Of a stretch of DNA of 64,000 nt, positions 50,724 through 59,659 are shown piece by piece. The translations under genes were made by a program, and so were the position numbers. Position 1 is the stretch's first letter, and each line of letters opens with the position of its first letter. The notes under the pieces are model-generated. The model saw only the letters and a program-made list of their open reading frames with translations. It was not told the origin of the DNA and ran no database searches. Source of the DNA: Candidatus Gastranaerophilales bacterium (GTDB lineage: Bacteria; Cyanobacteriota; Vampirovibrionia; Gastranaerophilales; Gastranaerophilaceae); the NCBI GenBank assembly GCA_944323655.1, contig CALUTL010000004.1, forward strand, positions 53,881 through 117,880, in the 5' to 3' direction.

Positions 50724-50764
50724 AGCTTTATTATATTAAATAACGAGTACCTTTGCAAGGAAAG

Positions 50765-51634
50765 TTAATTTTCCTCATAATTTACAAACTTGTAATTTGA
50801 TGCCAACGGCTGCTTATTCTGCGCAATCGGCTGATTGTTTGAACATTTTTTAATACGTTTGGGTCTTATTATTTTTTCATTGTAAGTTCTTGCATCTGAA
50901 ACGGTACCTTTAGGTACATTAAAAGAGGTTTCAAATGCAGCTTCAAATTTTTGCTTGCTTCCGTCAACCTTCTTAAATTCACCGCCTGTTGCTTCTGCAA
51001 GACAGGCAAGTTTTTCACTGTTGCCGAGCTGAATTACATCTATTTTAATATCGTTTCTTTTTCTCATAACTTCTTTAATATAAGCGCAAGGGTCTCCGCC
51101 GCAGGTTTCATAACCGTCCGTTACAAGAATTATTTTTTTCTTATTTCTTGTTCTGTTGCTGTCATAAACCCTCACATTTCTAAAATCACCTTCGATTACC
51201 TGCTGCAAACCGTAAACAAGCGGAGTCATTCCGCCAAGTTTCGCACTTGACAATCCTTCCGAAACTTGCTCTTGATTTGCTTTTTCAAAAGAAGTTACGA
51301 GTCGTGAAGATGAACATGCTGCTTCTTTTCCGCCTTCTGTTGCTCTTTCACCGAATACTCTTAAGGCAACGGCAGATCGGTACGGAATTTTAGGCAATAT
51401 AAATTGTAATGTTTCCTTTGCTTCTGCTATCCAGCGCCCCATACTTCCGGAAAAATCAACCAACAACATCACGGCTTCTCCGTTTATTGAAATATGAGAT
51501 GGGCCTTTTAATCTTGTCAGCTGTTTATACCCGCTTGAAGAATATACCTTAAATTCTCCCGCAAAAACAGGCGTATTGAAACTCATAATTATGCTTATAC
51601 ATATTAAACAATTCAAAATTTTCTTCATTTTCAC
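50765..51634 (-). CDS. Secreted von Willebrand factor A protein (copy 1)
   Basis: 289 residues with signal peptide (cleavage near VFAGEF, residue 25). MIDAS DFSGSMGRW (about 62-70), GGMTPLVYGLQQV, and LVTDGYETCGGDPC are conserved with the paralogue at 49815. C-terminus is short and basic, ending KFVNYEEN. The two genes are 41 bp apart, co-oriented and divergent from the operon starting at 51764, with a 129-bp shared upstream region. The pair and the operon may act as one envelope system. Confidence 0.88.
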   Translation of the reverse strand: MKMKKILNCLICISIIMSFNTPVFAGEFKVYSSSGYKQLTRLKGPSHISINGEAVMLLVDFSGSMGRWIAEAKETLQFILPKIPYRSAVALRVFGERATEGGKEAACSSSRLVTSFEKANQEQVSEGLSSAKLGGMTPLVYGLQQVIEGDFRNVRVYDSNRTRNKKKIILVTDGYETCGGDPCAYIKEVMRKRNDIKIDVIQLGNSEKLACLAEATGGEFKKVDGSKQKFEAAFETSFNVPKGTVSDARTYNEKIIRPKRIKKCSNNQPIAQNKQPLASNYKFVNYEEN

Positions 51635-51763
51635 CTAATCGTAATTTTTCCCTATGTTTATATAAAGTCAGAACTGAACAAAAAATTTACAAAATCGTTA
51701 AGTATGTATAAAGTTTTGTTGCAAAAGATTAGTCATACATCTATAATATTTCTAAGGATTATG

Positions 51764-53020
51764 ATGAAAAAGTGTTTTATTCTTCTTATAACGTTATTAT
51801 TAGCTTCGGTTCAAGTATTTGCAGCCGATGTTTCAAGATTGTATCGAATTAAAGAAGCAGATTCCGAAAGTATTAATAAAATACTGGCGCCCTATTTAAA
51901 AACACGTTTTCCGAATATGACAAAGCAGCAGAACGGCTACATTCTTGAGAACAAACAAAAAGGATACTATTACGTAATTATAATTTCGGAAAAAGAAGAT
52001 AATTGTTACCTTTATTATATGTCCAATAACGAAGATGAAGACTTAAGAAAAGATATATTAAAAACCTTAAAAAACAATGATTTTAAAAACAAGCGTGTGT
52101 TAGATTCAAGCTTAAAGAGTTACTTTTACGGAGAAGCATATACAAACCTTGCCCATAGCACTGCAAGAGTAAATCTTCGCTCTAAAAAAGATGCTTCTTT
52201 ACCTCAAACAGCCACCCCTGAGGCAGTAAACGCAAAAGAAATAAACTATGATTTCAGTGACGAAGCTCAGGAAAGATTTAATTCAATGCACAATTCTGAT
52301 ATCATAAATCTTGAAGTTTCTGATAGTGATAAGCAGAAAGTTGAAATTAATCCTAAAAGAAACGTCATAAGGCTTCCGCAAATCGGAGATTCGGGGACAC
52401 AAAGTGCATATAACCCTTATACCCAACAGAATTCGCACACCCAAACCGCACAAAAGCCGACAAATGTATTAAGCGGAAGCGTTGTATATATACCGGACGG
52501 AACTTCATTTACGGCAGCGCTTTTGTCGGATATAAGTTCAGAGAGCCTTGTAAATAATGACAGAATAAGTGCCGAGCTTGATCAGGACTGGTCATACAAC
52601 GGGCAGTTGATAGCACCTGCCGGAAGCATTTTAAACGGAAGAGCAGTCGATACAAAATCAGCTTCTTTTGCAATGGGAAACGGTCAAATCGGGTTACTTT
52701 TTGATGAAGTTATGACGCCGGATGGGAACCTTATTCCTCTAAAAACCAATAAAGTGTATATTGTAGGAAATAATTCAAGAGCCTTAAACATCACAAAAAG
52801 AGTTGCAGGAGGGGCAGCCGCAGGGCTTTTACTTTCTGCCGTATCAATGCTTCTCGGAGCAGACCCGACACATGCTATTGTTTACGGAATGTCACTCGGG
52901 GCAGGCGGCGGCGCAATTTCCGCTATTTCGGCAAAAGGTGAAGAAATTCAGCTTATCGAAGGTTCTCAACTGCAAATTATGCTGACTGAACCGCTTACAA
53001 TCCAGACTTACAGACAATAA
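51764..53020 (+). CDS. Secreted protein with C-terminal VirB10/TrbI-like beta domain
   Basis: 418 residues from the second of two ATGs (51761, 51764), chosen for its 6-bp spacing from AAGGA. Signal peptide ends near VFAAD (about 20). A mixed N-terminal domain and a Gln/Thr-rich linker lead to a beta-rich region. This includes VVYIPDGTSFTAALLSDIS, QLIAPAGSILNGRAVD and IGLLFDEVMTPDGNLIPLKT, then a glycine-rich hydrophobic stretch GGAAAGLLLSAVSMLLG. The order 'G-t-x-i-p-a, G-s-x-l-x-G' recalls VirB10/TrbI C-terminal domains, but no other secretion gene is near. Resemblance is inference. Confidence 0.75.
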   Translation: MKKCFILLITLLLASVQVFAADVSRLYRIKEADSESINKILAPYLKTRFPNMTKQQNGYILENKQKGYYYVIIISEKEDNCYLYYMSNNEDEDLRKDILKTLKNNDFKNKRVLDSSLKSYFYGEAYTNLAHSTARVNLRSKKDASLPQTATPEAVNAKEINYDFSDEAQERFNSMHNSDIINLEVSDSDKQKVEINPKRNVIRLPQIGDSGTQSAYNPYTQQNSHTQTAQKPTNVLSGSVVYIPDGTSFTAALLSDISSESLVNNDRISAELDQDWSYNGQLIAPAGSILNGRAVDTKSASFAMGNGQIGLLFDEVMTPDGNLIPLKTNKVYIVGNNSRALNITKRVAGGAAAGLLLSAVSMLLGADPTHAIVYGMSLGAGGGAISAISAKGEEIQLIEGSQLQIMLTEPLTIQTYRQ

Positions 53021-53036
53021 CCGAAAGGGAAATTTA

Positions 53037-54644
53037 ATGTCAGTAACTATTACATCAAAAAATAACGAAAAAACTTTCAGAGAAAAAGATTTTATAATCA
53101 TCGGCTCAAATTCAGACTGTGATTTCAGAATTAATGCGGGATTTGAATTTATTTTAACCGTTCAATATAACGACGCCGAAAAAAAATGCACAGTCATAAA
53201 TAATTTTGAAAATCCGAAAATCCTTTTTAAAGGAGAACCTTTTAAAGGAAAACTTTCGCTTACAAAATTTTGCAAGCTAAAACTGGCAGATTCCGATGAA
53301 TTTATAGGGATAAAAATAGAAGAGAATGACTCGGAGCCGATTTCCAGAATTGTAGAAAAAGAATTAACTCAAAAAGATTTGCAGGATTTGTACGGAAATG
53401 AAGTCAACACCGGTATAAAACTTAAGCTTGATAAGATTAAATCCGACATTGAAAAAGAACGAATTACAATAGCAAAGCAGACTTCATTTGCCATTACCGA
53501 TATAAAAAAACGGCTTTCATTGAATTTTAAAGCTGCAATCGTTTTAAATTCAGCCTTAATAATAAGCACAATCGTTATGACATTTGGTATAACAAATTAT
53601 TTAATGGGGCTTCCGATATCTGATACTGTTGCATTTATGACGATGCCGACAAATATAAAAATGCTGGCTTTATTTTCTGTTCTTGCATACGCTGTTTCAT
53701 TGGCTTTCAAGCAGGGGATTTTTCTTTATCTTCAAAACAGGGATTTAACCTTACCCGCACACGGCGCAAAATTTGCACAGAACTTTTTAATCATTTTATC
53801 AACATTTTTTATGCTCGGATTTTACGGTGTGAACCTCGTTTATTATATGAACCCGAACGGAAGAATATTTTACGGAGCAATTGTTTCATTGTTTTTTGTA
53901 ATGCTTAATGCCCTAATCGCATTTGCCTGCGGATACTTTAAATACAGCGGGCATAAGCTTTCAATGGAATTATACAAATATGAATACAGAGAAGACTTTG
54001 AATTAGTTCTAAACAAATACCAAAACTGGATAGATATGTTTATTAACAGTCTGGGTAATGTAAAATTAAATTATGTAAAAGACAAAATTTTCACGCTTCA
54101 GCTTATAAGCTTGGGAGAAATTGTCCTTGGACTTTTAACTGCACCATTTTTGGCTTACGGGGTTTCGAACACTCTTGCAATGTGCTTTCCCGAAGCCGCA
54201 GGATGGGTTAGAATTTCAGGACTTAGATTTTCTCCTGTGTTTTTAGTTTTAGCGACAATGCTTATAATTTTTGCATTTTTTGCTATTACAAACGGGTTTT
54301 CCAATATGAAAAAAGTCGGCGGTTCAGATGTGATTAAACTGGATGGCTTCAGAAACTTTATGTCACACGGGGTGGACATTTTCGGACTTCAAAAAGTCAG
54401 AACCCTTGAAAAAGAACGTATAAGATTTTTCACAATCGGTATTTCAATTATATTTATAGAATTTACAATGAACACTTCATTTTTCATATCGGAAATGGGT
54501 GCGGATTTGAGCGGATTGCTTCTAAGCCTTATCGCAGCGACAGTTCCGACAGCACTTTTAATCGCAGAAACATACCTTTTAAGCCGTACAAACTACGAAC
54601 TTTTTATATGCGATTCGTTGATTTCCAGAATGGATAGAAAATGA
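53037..54644 (+). CDS. Polytopic membrane protein with N-terminal FHA-like domain
   Basis: 535 residues. The first 95 residues look like an FHA fold: FIIIGSNSDCDFRI (18-31) matches the 'IGRxxxCDI' phosphothreonine-loop region. The Arg is replaced by Ser, so phosphopeptide binding may be lost. After a charged helix, about eight transmembrane segments follow (170-200, 208-232, 245-270, 280-300, 345-370, 390-415, 460-480, 490-515). The family is not recognised. It starts 17 bp after the secreted-protein gene and overlaps the next by 4 bp (ATGA). Confidence 0.75.
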   Translation: MSVTITSKNNEKTFREKDFIIIGSNSDCDFRINAGFEFILTVQYNDAEKKCTVINNFENPKILFKGEPFKGKLSLTKFCKLKLADSDEFIGIKIEENDSEPISRIVEKELTQKDLQDLYGNEVNTGIKLKLDKIKSDIEKERITIAKQTSFAITDIKKRLSLNFKAAIVLNSALIISTIVMTFGITNYLMGLPISDTVAFMTMPTNIKMLALFSVLAYAVSLAFKQGIFLYLQNRDLTLPAHGAKFAQNFLIILSTFFMLGFYGVNLVYYMNPNGRIFYGAIVSLFFVMLNALIAFACGYFKYSGHKLSMELYKYEYREDFELVLNKYQNWIDMFINSLGNVKLNYVKDKIFTLQLISLGEIVLGLLTAPFLAYGVSNTLAMCFPEAAGWVRISGLRFSPVFLVLATMLIIFAFFAITNGFSNMKKVGGSDVIKLDGFRNFMSHGVDIFGLQKVRTLEKERIRFFTIGISIIFIEFTMNTSFFISEMGADLSGLLLSLIAATVPTALLIAETYLLSRTNYELFICDSLISRMDRK

Positions 54645-55654
54645 TTAAAATATATTTAACAGTAACCGTAATATTTATGATAATTATAACGATTGCCGCA
54701 GGAATTACTAAGCCCGGCATCAACAAGTCCGTGCAATTTGCCAAAAGCGATTTTCAAATAACCACAACAGAGCTTGCACAAAATCCTGATGCTACACACG
54801 AACCGCCCTCACAAAACAAAATAATTAATACAGAACTCACAGAAACAAAAGTCCTTGAAAAAACTATAAAAACTCATTCTCCTGCAATTGAGCAAAAAAC
54901 ACAAATTATAGAAAACAAAACAAATACGGTAACAAAAACACAAGAAGTCAAAACACAATCACCCAAAGTACAGACGACAACCAAAACAGTCCAAACTACT
55001 CCACCCAAAACAACGACTAAAACCGTTCAGACTTCCGCTCCGAAAACGACAACTCAAAATAAAACGATAACTACACCAGCAGCAAATTCTAAAGCCCAAA
55101 CTCAAACCGCAACGACAGCGCAGCTGCCGCAATCTGTAAAAAATATTATAAGCGGAACCGAAAAACCGCAACAAAAACAAGAAGAAACAATTAAAAAAGA
55201 AGAGCCTGTAAAAACTGTTCTTCCGAACATTCAGCCGACAAAAACTCCAGAACAAATAGTTCAAGAAGCGGATAAAGAAGACAGACCGCTGACAGAACAG
55301 GAAGAAATAATTGTCTGGAACATCTGGAGAAGTAATCTTCAAAACCAAATTATGCGTGACACCCAAATTTCGGCACCGCTTGGCACGACCTTTAAATTTT
55401 CGTTTACGGTAGATAAAAAAGGCAGAATTTCAAACCTTAAAACCTGGGCATCTCCGTCAGCATACAACACGGTAGCCGTAAACTACTTAAAACCGCTAAT
55501 CCAAAGCTATCAGGGACAGCCGATATTAAACTTTCCATCTCGCACAAAACGTGTTATAACTAATGTAACAGGCGGATTTGTAATTTCAACGGAGGACAAA
55601 TTTAGCACACCCGGAGATTTTTCGGATATAGAAAAGATTAAAACCTACAAATAG
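54641..55654 (+). CDS. TonB-like membrane-anchored periplasmic protein
   Basis: 337 residues. Single N-terminal anchor (4-22, TVTVIFMIIITIAAGI), a long Thr/Gln/Lys-rich low-complexity span (40-220), and a compact C-terminal domain (about 225-320). The last (WRSNLQNQIMRDTQI, FKFSFTVDKKGRISNLKTW, TRVI-like end) matches the TonB C-terminal alpha/beta layout. Such proteins span the periplasm and pull on outer-membrane partners. The 4-bp overlap with the preceding gene shows coupled translation. Repeats of KTVQT(T/S)xPKTTTK occur at about 118-145. Confidence 0.75.
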   Translation: MIKIYLTVTVIFMIIITIAAGITKPGINKSVQFAKSDFQITTTELAQNPDATHEPPSQNKIINTELTETKVLEKTIKTHSPAIEQKTQIIENKTNTVTKTQEVKTQSPKVQTTTKTVQTTPPKTTTKTVQTSAPKTTTQNKTITTPAANSKAQTQTATTAQLPQSVKNIISGTEKPQQKQEETIKKEEPVKTVLPNIQPTKTPEQIVQEADKEDRPLTEQEEIIVWNIWRSNLQNQIMRDTQISAPLGTTFKFSFTVDKKGRISNLKTWASPSAYNTVAVNYLKPLIQSYQGQPILNFPSRTKRVITNVTGGFVISTEDKFSTPGDFSDIEKIKTYK

Positions 55655-55696
55655 AATTTGTAAAAGATTAGAATACATAAAACAAGCAGGTAAAAA

Positions 55697-56719
55697 ATGT
55701 ACAGATGCACGGAATGTCAGGAAGAATATAAAGAAAAGCCAAACTATTGCAGCTGCGGCAATGACGAGTTTGAGGAAATTATAGAGCCTCAGGCAAAATC
55801 GGATCCGCCAGTAAAAGCAGAAAAAACGGTAAATTCAACAAATATCCAGTGGCAATTTTTGCTTAATACAATATTTCCGACAAGCTTTCTTGTAATTTGT
55901 ATAATTTTATCAATTGCAATTTGGCTGATAAAAATACCGTCTTCAGAAAAAAACATTGAAGAACAAATAAAATTACCGGCTTCCGCAGATATCCCGACAG
56001 ATGCGGAAATTTTCTGGCAAGACACAGCTAAAGCTTCTGCAACTGAGCAAAAGAAAGAACAGCCACCCGTCGCAGCACAAAAGTCACAAAGCACAGCTTC
56101 TACATCTCAAAAGCAAAAAACTTCAACCTCAACAACAACTGCCGATTCAACTAAACCTGCTGCAAAAAACACCCCTAAAACGACAACGGCAAAACCTTCT
56201 TCATCAAAACCTGCACAAGCTCCAAAACAAACATCATCAACAGTTAATAACACGACAGCAAAAACATCTTCCCAAAACCAACAAACTTCTCAAAAACCCA
56301 AACTGCCTGATTCTGTTTTAAATGTTGGGAAATCAACCCCTCAAACACAATCGACACCAACGACACAGACTGCACAGACAGCTCCAAAACCCTTCAATTA
56401 CAAACCGGCACCCAAAATGGATGAGGAAGAATTTTTAAAATATAAAGGTGAGATAAGAAGCGCATTACTTTCAAAACTTAATGTTGCGGCAATTCAGGGT
56501 TCGGGTGAATGCGCAATAGAATTTTCACTTGACAGTACAGGAAAGCTTATAAACAGGATTTTTGTTTACAAATCATCAAACAAATCAGTTAATGATGAAG
56601 TTTACCTTATGCTTATGCGGCTTCCGAACTACAAAAAGCCGCCCCAATACTACCATAACGAAAAAATAAGGCTTAAATTCTACTTCAACGACGGATATTA
56701 TGAGATAACGTTTATCTAA
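55697..56719 (+). CDS. Zinc-ribbon/TonB-like fusion membrane protein
   Basis: 340 residues. N-terminal zinc ribbon CTECQEEY...YCSCGN (Cys 4, 7, 18, 20), cytoplasmic, then one transmembrane helix (about 57-78). A Thr/Gln/Lys/Pro-rich low-complexity span (95-235) is followed by a TonB-type C-terminal domain (EEFLKYKGEIRSALLSKL, CAIEFSLDSTGKLINRIFVY, IRLKFYFNDGYYEITFI). The join of a cytoplasmic zinc ribbon to a periplasm-spanning TonB-like arm is unusual. Last gene of the four-gene operon; its stop overlaps the convergent GT2 gene by 8 bp. Confidence 0.8.
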   Translation: MYRCTECQEEYKEKPNYCSCGNDEFEEIIEPQAKSDPPVKAEKTVNSTNIQWQFLLNTIFPTSFLVICIILSIAIWLIKIPSSEKNIEEQIKLPASADIPTDAEIFWQDTAKASATEQKKEQPPVAAQKSQSTASTSQKQKTSTSTTTADSTKPAAKNTPKTTTAKPSSSKPAQAPKQTSSTVNNTTAKTSSQNQQTSQKPKLPDSVLNVGKSTPQTQSTPTTQTAQTAPKPFNYKPAPKMDEEEFLKYKGEIRSALLSKLNVAAIQGSGECAIEFSLDSTGKLINRIFVYKSSNKSVNDEVYLMLMRLPNYKKPPQYYHNEKIRLKFYFNDGYYEITFI

Positions 56720-57704
56720 AGATTGCAAGCTTATTCCAGAAAGATTCGTAAGTCCCAGTAAGCTTTTCGTATCTTCTTCTGGTTTTAGAATCCACAAAAT
56801 CGTTATGTTCCAGATTTATTTTCTTCATGCGTTCTTCAACCATGCTTTTAAACTCTGTTTTATAAGGTTCCGCAACCTCTCTTATCCAAGAATAAAACAT
56901 GTTTATCGCAAAAGAATGGAACAAATCAAAATATTCTTTTTTAATATCGTCATTTTCGACTTCTGAATGGATATAGCTGTTAATATTATCAAGAGATTTA
57001 ATCAAATCAAATACGATTTCTTTATCAAAAGCTTTGTAAGTTGCAGAAGATGCGTTTATTCTAAAGAAATAAGTAGTTCTGCGTGTAAGCGCTATACTGG
57101 AAGCAAGCATTGACGCAACGAATAAGAAATAAGTATCTTCTCCGTATTTTAAATCTTCCACAAATCTTATATTATTTCTGTTAATCAACTTTGCGCTGAA
57201 CAACTTATTACTGATAACTCTTGATTTTACGAACCTTGATTTATCCTGATAAGTAGAGAACAAAGGTTCTTTAACCTTAAAAGTCTGACGGGAAATATAA
57301 TTATTAGCCCTTTTTCTGCCGTCTTTATCGTAAGCAAGATCACAAGCCACAATATCAGCACCTGTGTCATCAGCGGTAGAATACAAAGCGGATAAGAAGT
57401 TTTTCTTAACATAGTCATCGCTGTCAATAAAAGCAATATAACTTCCTTTAGCTCTGTCTAAAGCGTTGTTTCTTGCAGCACTAACACCTTTATGCTCTTG
57501 AGACACAATCGTAATCCGATTATTTTTCTTAGCATATTCGCTTAATATCGCAACGGAATCATCCTCAGACCCGTCATCGACACATATAACTTCATAATCT
57601 TTAAAATTCTGGCTGCAGATACTGTCCAAACATTGTTTTAAATACCGGCTTGCATTATACACCGGAACAATTACACTAATTTTTATATCATTAATATTTT
57701 CCAT
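56712..57704 (-). CDS. Family 2 glycosyltransferase
   Basis: 330 residues from ATG 57704; a longer frame to 57743 adds a hydrophobic, non-conserved leader. GT2/GT-A fold: ISVIVPVYNASRYLKQCLDS (9-28), EVICVDDGSEDDSVAIL (38-54; first Asp pair), SAARNNALDRAKG, IAFIDSDDYV (DxD-like metal site). C-terminus is helical and aromatic, without transmembrane helices. Likely transfers a sugar to LPS or surface polysaccharide; acceptor unknown. Confidence 0.88.
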   Translation of the reverse strand: MENINDIKISVIVPVYNASRYLKQCLDSICSQNFKDYEVICVDDGSEDDSVAILSEYAKKNNRITIVSQEHKGVSAARNNALDRAKGSYIAFIDSDDYVKKNFLSALYSTADDTGADIVACDLAYDKDGRKRANNYISRQTFKVKEPLFSTYQDKSRFVKSRVISNKLFSAKLINRNNIRFVEDLKYGEDTYFLFVASMLASSIALTRRTTYFFRINASSATYKAFDKEIVFDLIKSLDNINSYIHSEVENDDIKKEYFDLFHSFAINMFYSWIREVAEPYKTEFKSMVEERMKKINLEHNDFVDSKTRRRYEKLTGTYESFWNKLAIFR

Positions 57705-57782
57705 AGTGATTATTATACAGAAAAAAATAAAAATTTGTATCATATACTTTACTTATATTTTTTTTCTTGTATCATATAAACT

Positions 57783-57845
57783 ATGCAGAAAATGATTCAA
57801 TACCGACGCAGAAGATTAATTATTGAGGTTTTGTTTAAGGACTAA
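57783..57845 (+). CDS. Possible 20-residue Arg-rich leader peptide
   Basis: ATG 57783 opens a 20-codon frame with four consecutive Arg codons (CGA CGC AGA AGA) in MQKMIQYRRRRLI. No ribosome site is evident. It is followed by a terminator at 57883. Leader-peptide attenuation is inference only. Confidence 0.25.
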   Translation: MQKMIQYRRRRLIIEVLFKD

Positions 57846-57882
57846 ACTTTTGCAACTGATGCGCGGAAAAAAGGATTTAAAC

Positions 57883-57918
57883 GAGACCTCGAAAAATTTC
57901 GGGGTCTTGTTTTTTTTA
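57883..57918 (+). terminator. Rho-independent terminator
   Basis: GAGACCTCGAAA pairs with TTTCGGGGTCTT (one G-T) and is followed by eight T. It ends a short transcript beginning near 57770, so a small RNA or leader of about 140 nt is possible. Confidence 0.75.
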
Positions 57919-58029
57919 AATCATGCCCGCTCAAAAATCATAATTTGTAAAAAAAAGTTAAAAATAAACGCTAATTAAGCAATAAAAATTTTTACGATAC
58001 TTAAAACAAAAGTGAGAAAGGTAAATTAT

Positions 58030-58116
58030 ATGACATTAAGACTTCGACGAAAATCTATCATAACAAAAGCTAATGCCCCGAAGCTTAGATTAATGAACTT
58101 AATCTGGGGCTTGTGA
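58030..58116 (+). CDS. Possible 28-residue basic leader peptide
   Basis: ATG 58030 is preceded by AGAAAGG at 8 bp, a credible ribosome site. The peptide starts MTLRLRRKSII and is Arg/Lys-rich, ending WGL. Its codons overlap the nested hairpin below, so translation would remodel the RNA. It lies 62 bp before the gene at 58179. Confidence 0.4.
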   Translation: MTLRLRRKSIITKANAPKLRLMNLIWGL

Positions 58117-58120
58117 TAGA
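58054..58120 (+). promoter_or_regulatory. Nested stem structure in the leader of the 58179 gene
   Basis: Three concentric stems are perfect: TCTATCA/TGATAGA (58054-58060 with 58114-58120), GCCCC/GGGGC (58075-58079 with 58106-58110), and AGATTAA/TTAATCT (58087-58093 with 58099-58105). TAGATTAATG recurs at 58138-58147. No T-run follows. It is a candidate cis-regulatory RNA. Confidence 0.5.
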
Positions 58121-58178
58121 CAATAGTGCAAAGAGCGTAGATTAATGCTTTTTGCCGTAATCGAAAAGGAAAACACAA

Positions 58179-59642
58179 ATGATACCCGCAATAACAGCAA
58201 GCAAAATATACTCCACCCTCGGAAACGAGAATTCATTAGTACCCCTGGCGATGAAAGATATCGCAAACAGCATGGGCTTAACAGCCGCCTCATACATTGC
58301 AGGCGATGAAGCTGAAGGAAGAGACAGATTTATAGACGAATTCGGAACTCAAGCAATATGGCTTTTCGGGATTCCGGTTTACAAAAAAATCCTTGATTTA
58401 GGTTTATTTAAAACTTTAGGATATGACCCTAAGGTTGATGTTAGAGTGCTTAAAAACCCCGATATATTTGAAAAAGCAAAAGAATATGCAGCAAATGATA
58501 AAATTAAAGCATCTCTTGAAAAAATCGGAAAATCACAGAAGGATATTAAAGTTTTCAAAGGCTTAAGCTTTAGCAAATTTGTATTATCAACTTTTCTCAC
58601 AATCGGCTCATACTATGGGCTTACGAAATTCAGACACAAACACACTGAGGAACATATTAAGGAAGAGTATTTAAAGAAGCAGGCGGCGCTAAGACAAACA
58701 AAACCGCTGACACAGACTGCATTCCAAGGCCAAATTCTGAACAAAGTTCCGTCAGCCTTCAACAGTGTCCACAACAGCTTAGCGGCATCTAAAAAGAACG
58801 ATAACAACCCGACATTTGGCGGAATTCAGGATTTCATGTTCAGTCCGACCAAAAACCTTATGATAGTGGATGCTTCCATTACGGCAGAAAGGATTTTTGA
58901 ATCCAGAAATCTTCAGGATACAATCGGCTACATTGTAAAAGAAGGAAGCTTCTGGGCATTTATGTATCTTCTCGGAGGCAGAATACAAAAATACGTAGAA
59001 AATCAAACCGAAAAGAAACATAATATGAATATCAAACTTGATGCAAGGGTAATAGAAAGCGAAGAACTTAAAAATGCGCTTAAAAACAAAGAACTTCCGA
59101 CACTTCTTCAGGCATTTTCAAACCTTAAAAAAGATGTAGACATTTACGACTTTATATGTAATCCGAACAACAAAGATAATATAATTGTAAAAATGGCAAA
59201 AATGTCCGATATTGTAAAAGTTACGGATTCAGAGGCAAACCCGAAAGACGGAACATTTACCAAGATTAAGAACTTCTTTATCAAACCAAAAGACCTAAAT
59301 AATTCTGTAGATACAAGAGCCTTCATAGATCTTGATGCAGTAAAAGATATCAAAGAAAATCTCGGAAAATTATACGAACAATTCAGCAATTATAAGACGA
59401 AAGCTGCTACTGGCAAATCTGATGACGAAATTTTAACGGCATTTTTGAAAGATTTGAAGAAATACAAGCGGATATCAATTCTCAAGAACATCGGAGCATG
59501 TATCGGAGCGCTTGGTATTTTATGTCCGGCATTAATGCTTGCGCTAAGATTTGCAGACAAAGATAACAGAAACTTCAAAGTTAAAGAAGACATTGAACAG
59601 AAGCTTGCAGCGGATATTCAAGCCGGCAAAATTAAGGTTTAA
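58179..59642 (+). CDS. Lineage-type membrane protein of unknown function
   Basis: 487 residues. Hydrophobic helices near 55-67 (AIWLFGIPVYKKIL), 130-150 (FVLSTFLTIGSYYGL), 247-263 (GSFWAFMYLLGG) and 450-470 (NIGACIGALGILCPALMLAL). The region between is Lys-rich and helical. NPTFGGIQDFMFSP at about 207 repeats the Phe-x-Gly leader motif seen at the N-terminus of other proteins here. No catalytic motif is visible. AAAAGGA is the ribosome site. Probably specific to this lineage. Confidence 0.75.
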   Translation: MIPAITASKIYSTLGNENSLVPLAMKDIANSMGLTAASYIAGDEAEGRDRFIDEFGTQAIWLFGIPVYKKILDLGLFKTLGYDPKVDVRVLKNPDIFEKAKEYAANDKIKASLEKIGKSQKDIKVFKGLSFSKFVLSTFLTIGSYYGLTKFRHKHTEEHIKEEYLKKQAALRQTKPLTQTAFQGQILNKVPSAFNSVHNSLAASKKNDNNPTFGGIQDFMFSPTKNLMIVDASITAERIFESRNLQDTIGYIVKEGSFWAFMYLLGGRIQKYVENQTEKKHNMNIKLDARVIESEELKNALKNKELPTLLQAFSNLKKDVDIYDFICNPNNKDNIIVKMAKMSDIVKVTDSEANPKDGTFTKIKNFFIKPKDLNNSVDTRAFIDLDAVKDIKENLGKLYEQFSNYKTKAATGKSDDEILTAFLKDLKKYKRISILKNIGACIGALGILCPALMLALRFADKDNRNFKVKEDIEQKLAADIQAGKIKV

Positions 59643-59659
59643 TCAGCCGATAACTTGGA

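Noticed and set aside
54959..55366. 135-codon Cys/Phe/Arg-rich minus-strand ORF
   Set aside because: Shadow of the low-complexity Thr/Gln linker in the TonB-like gene on the other strand.
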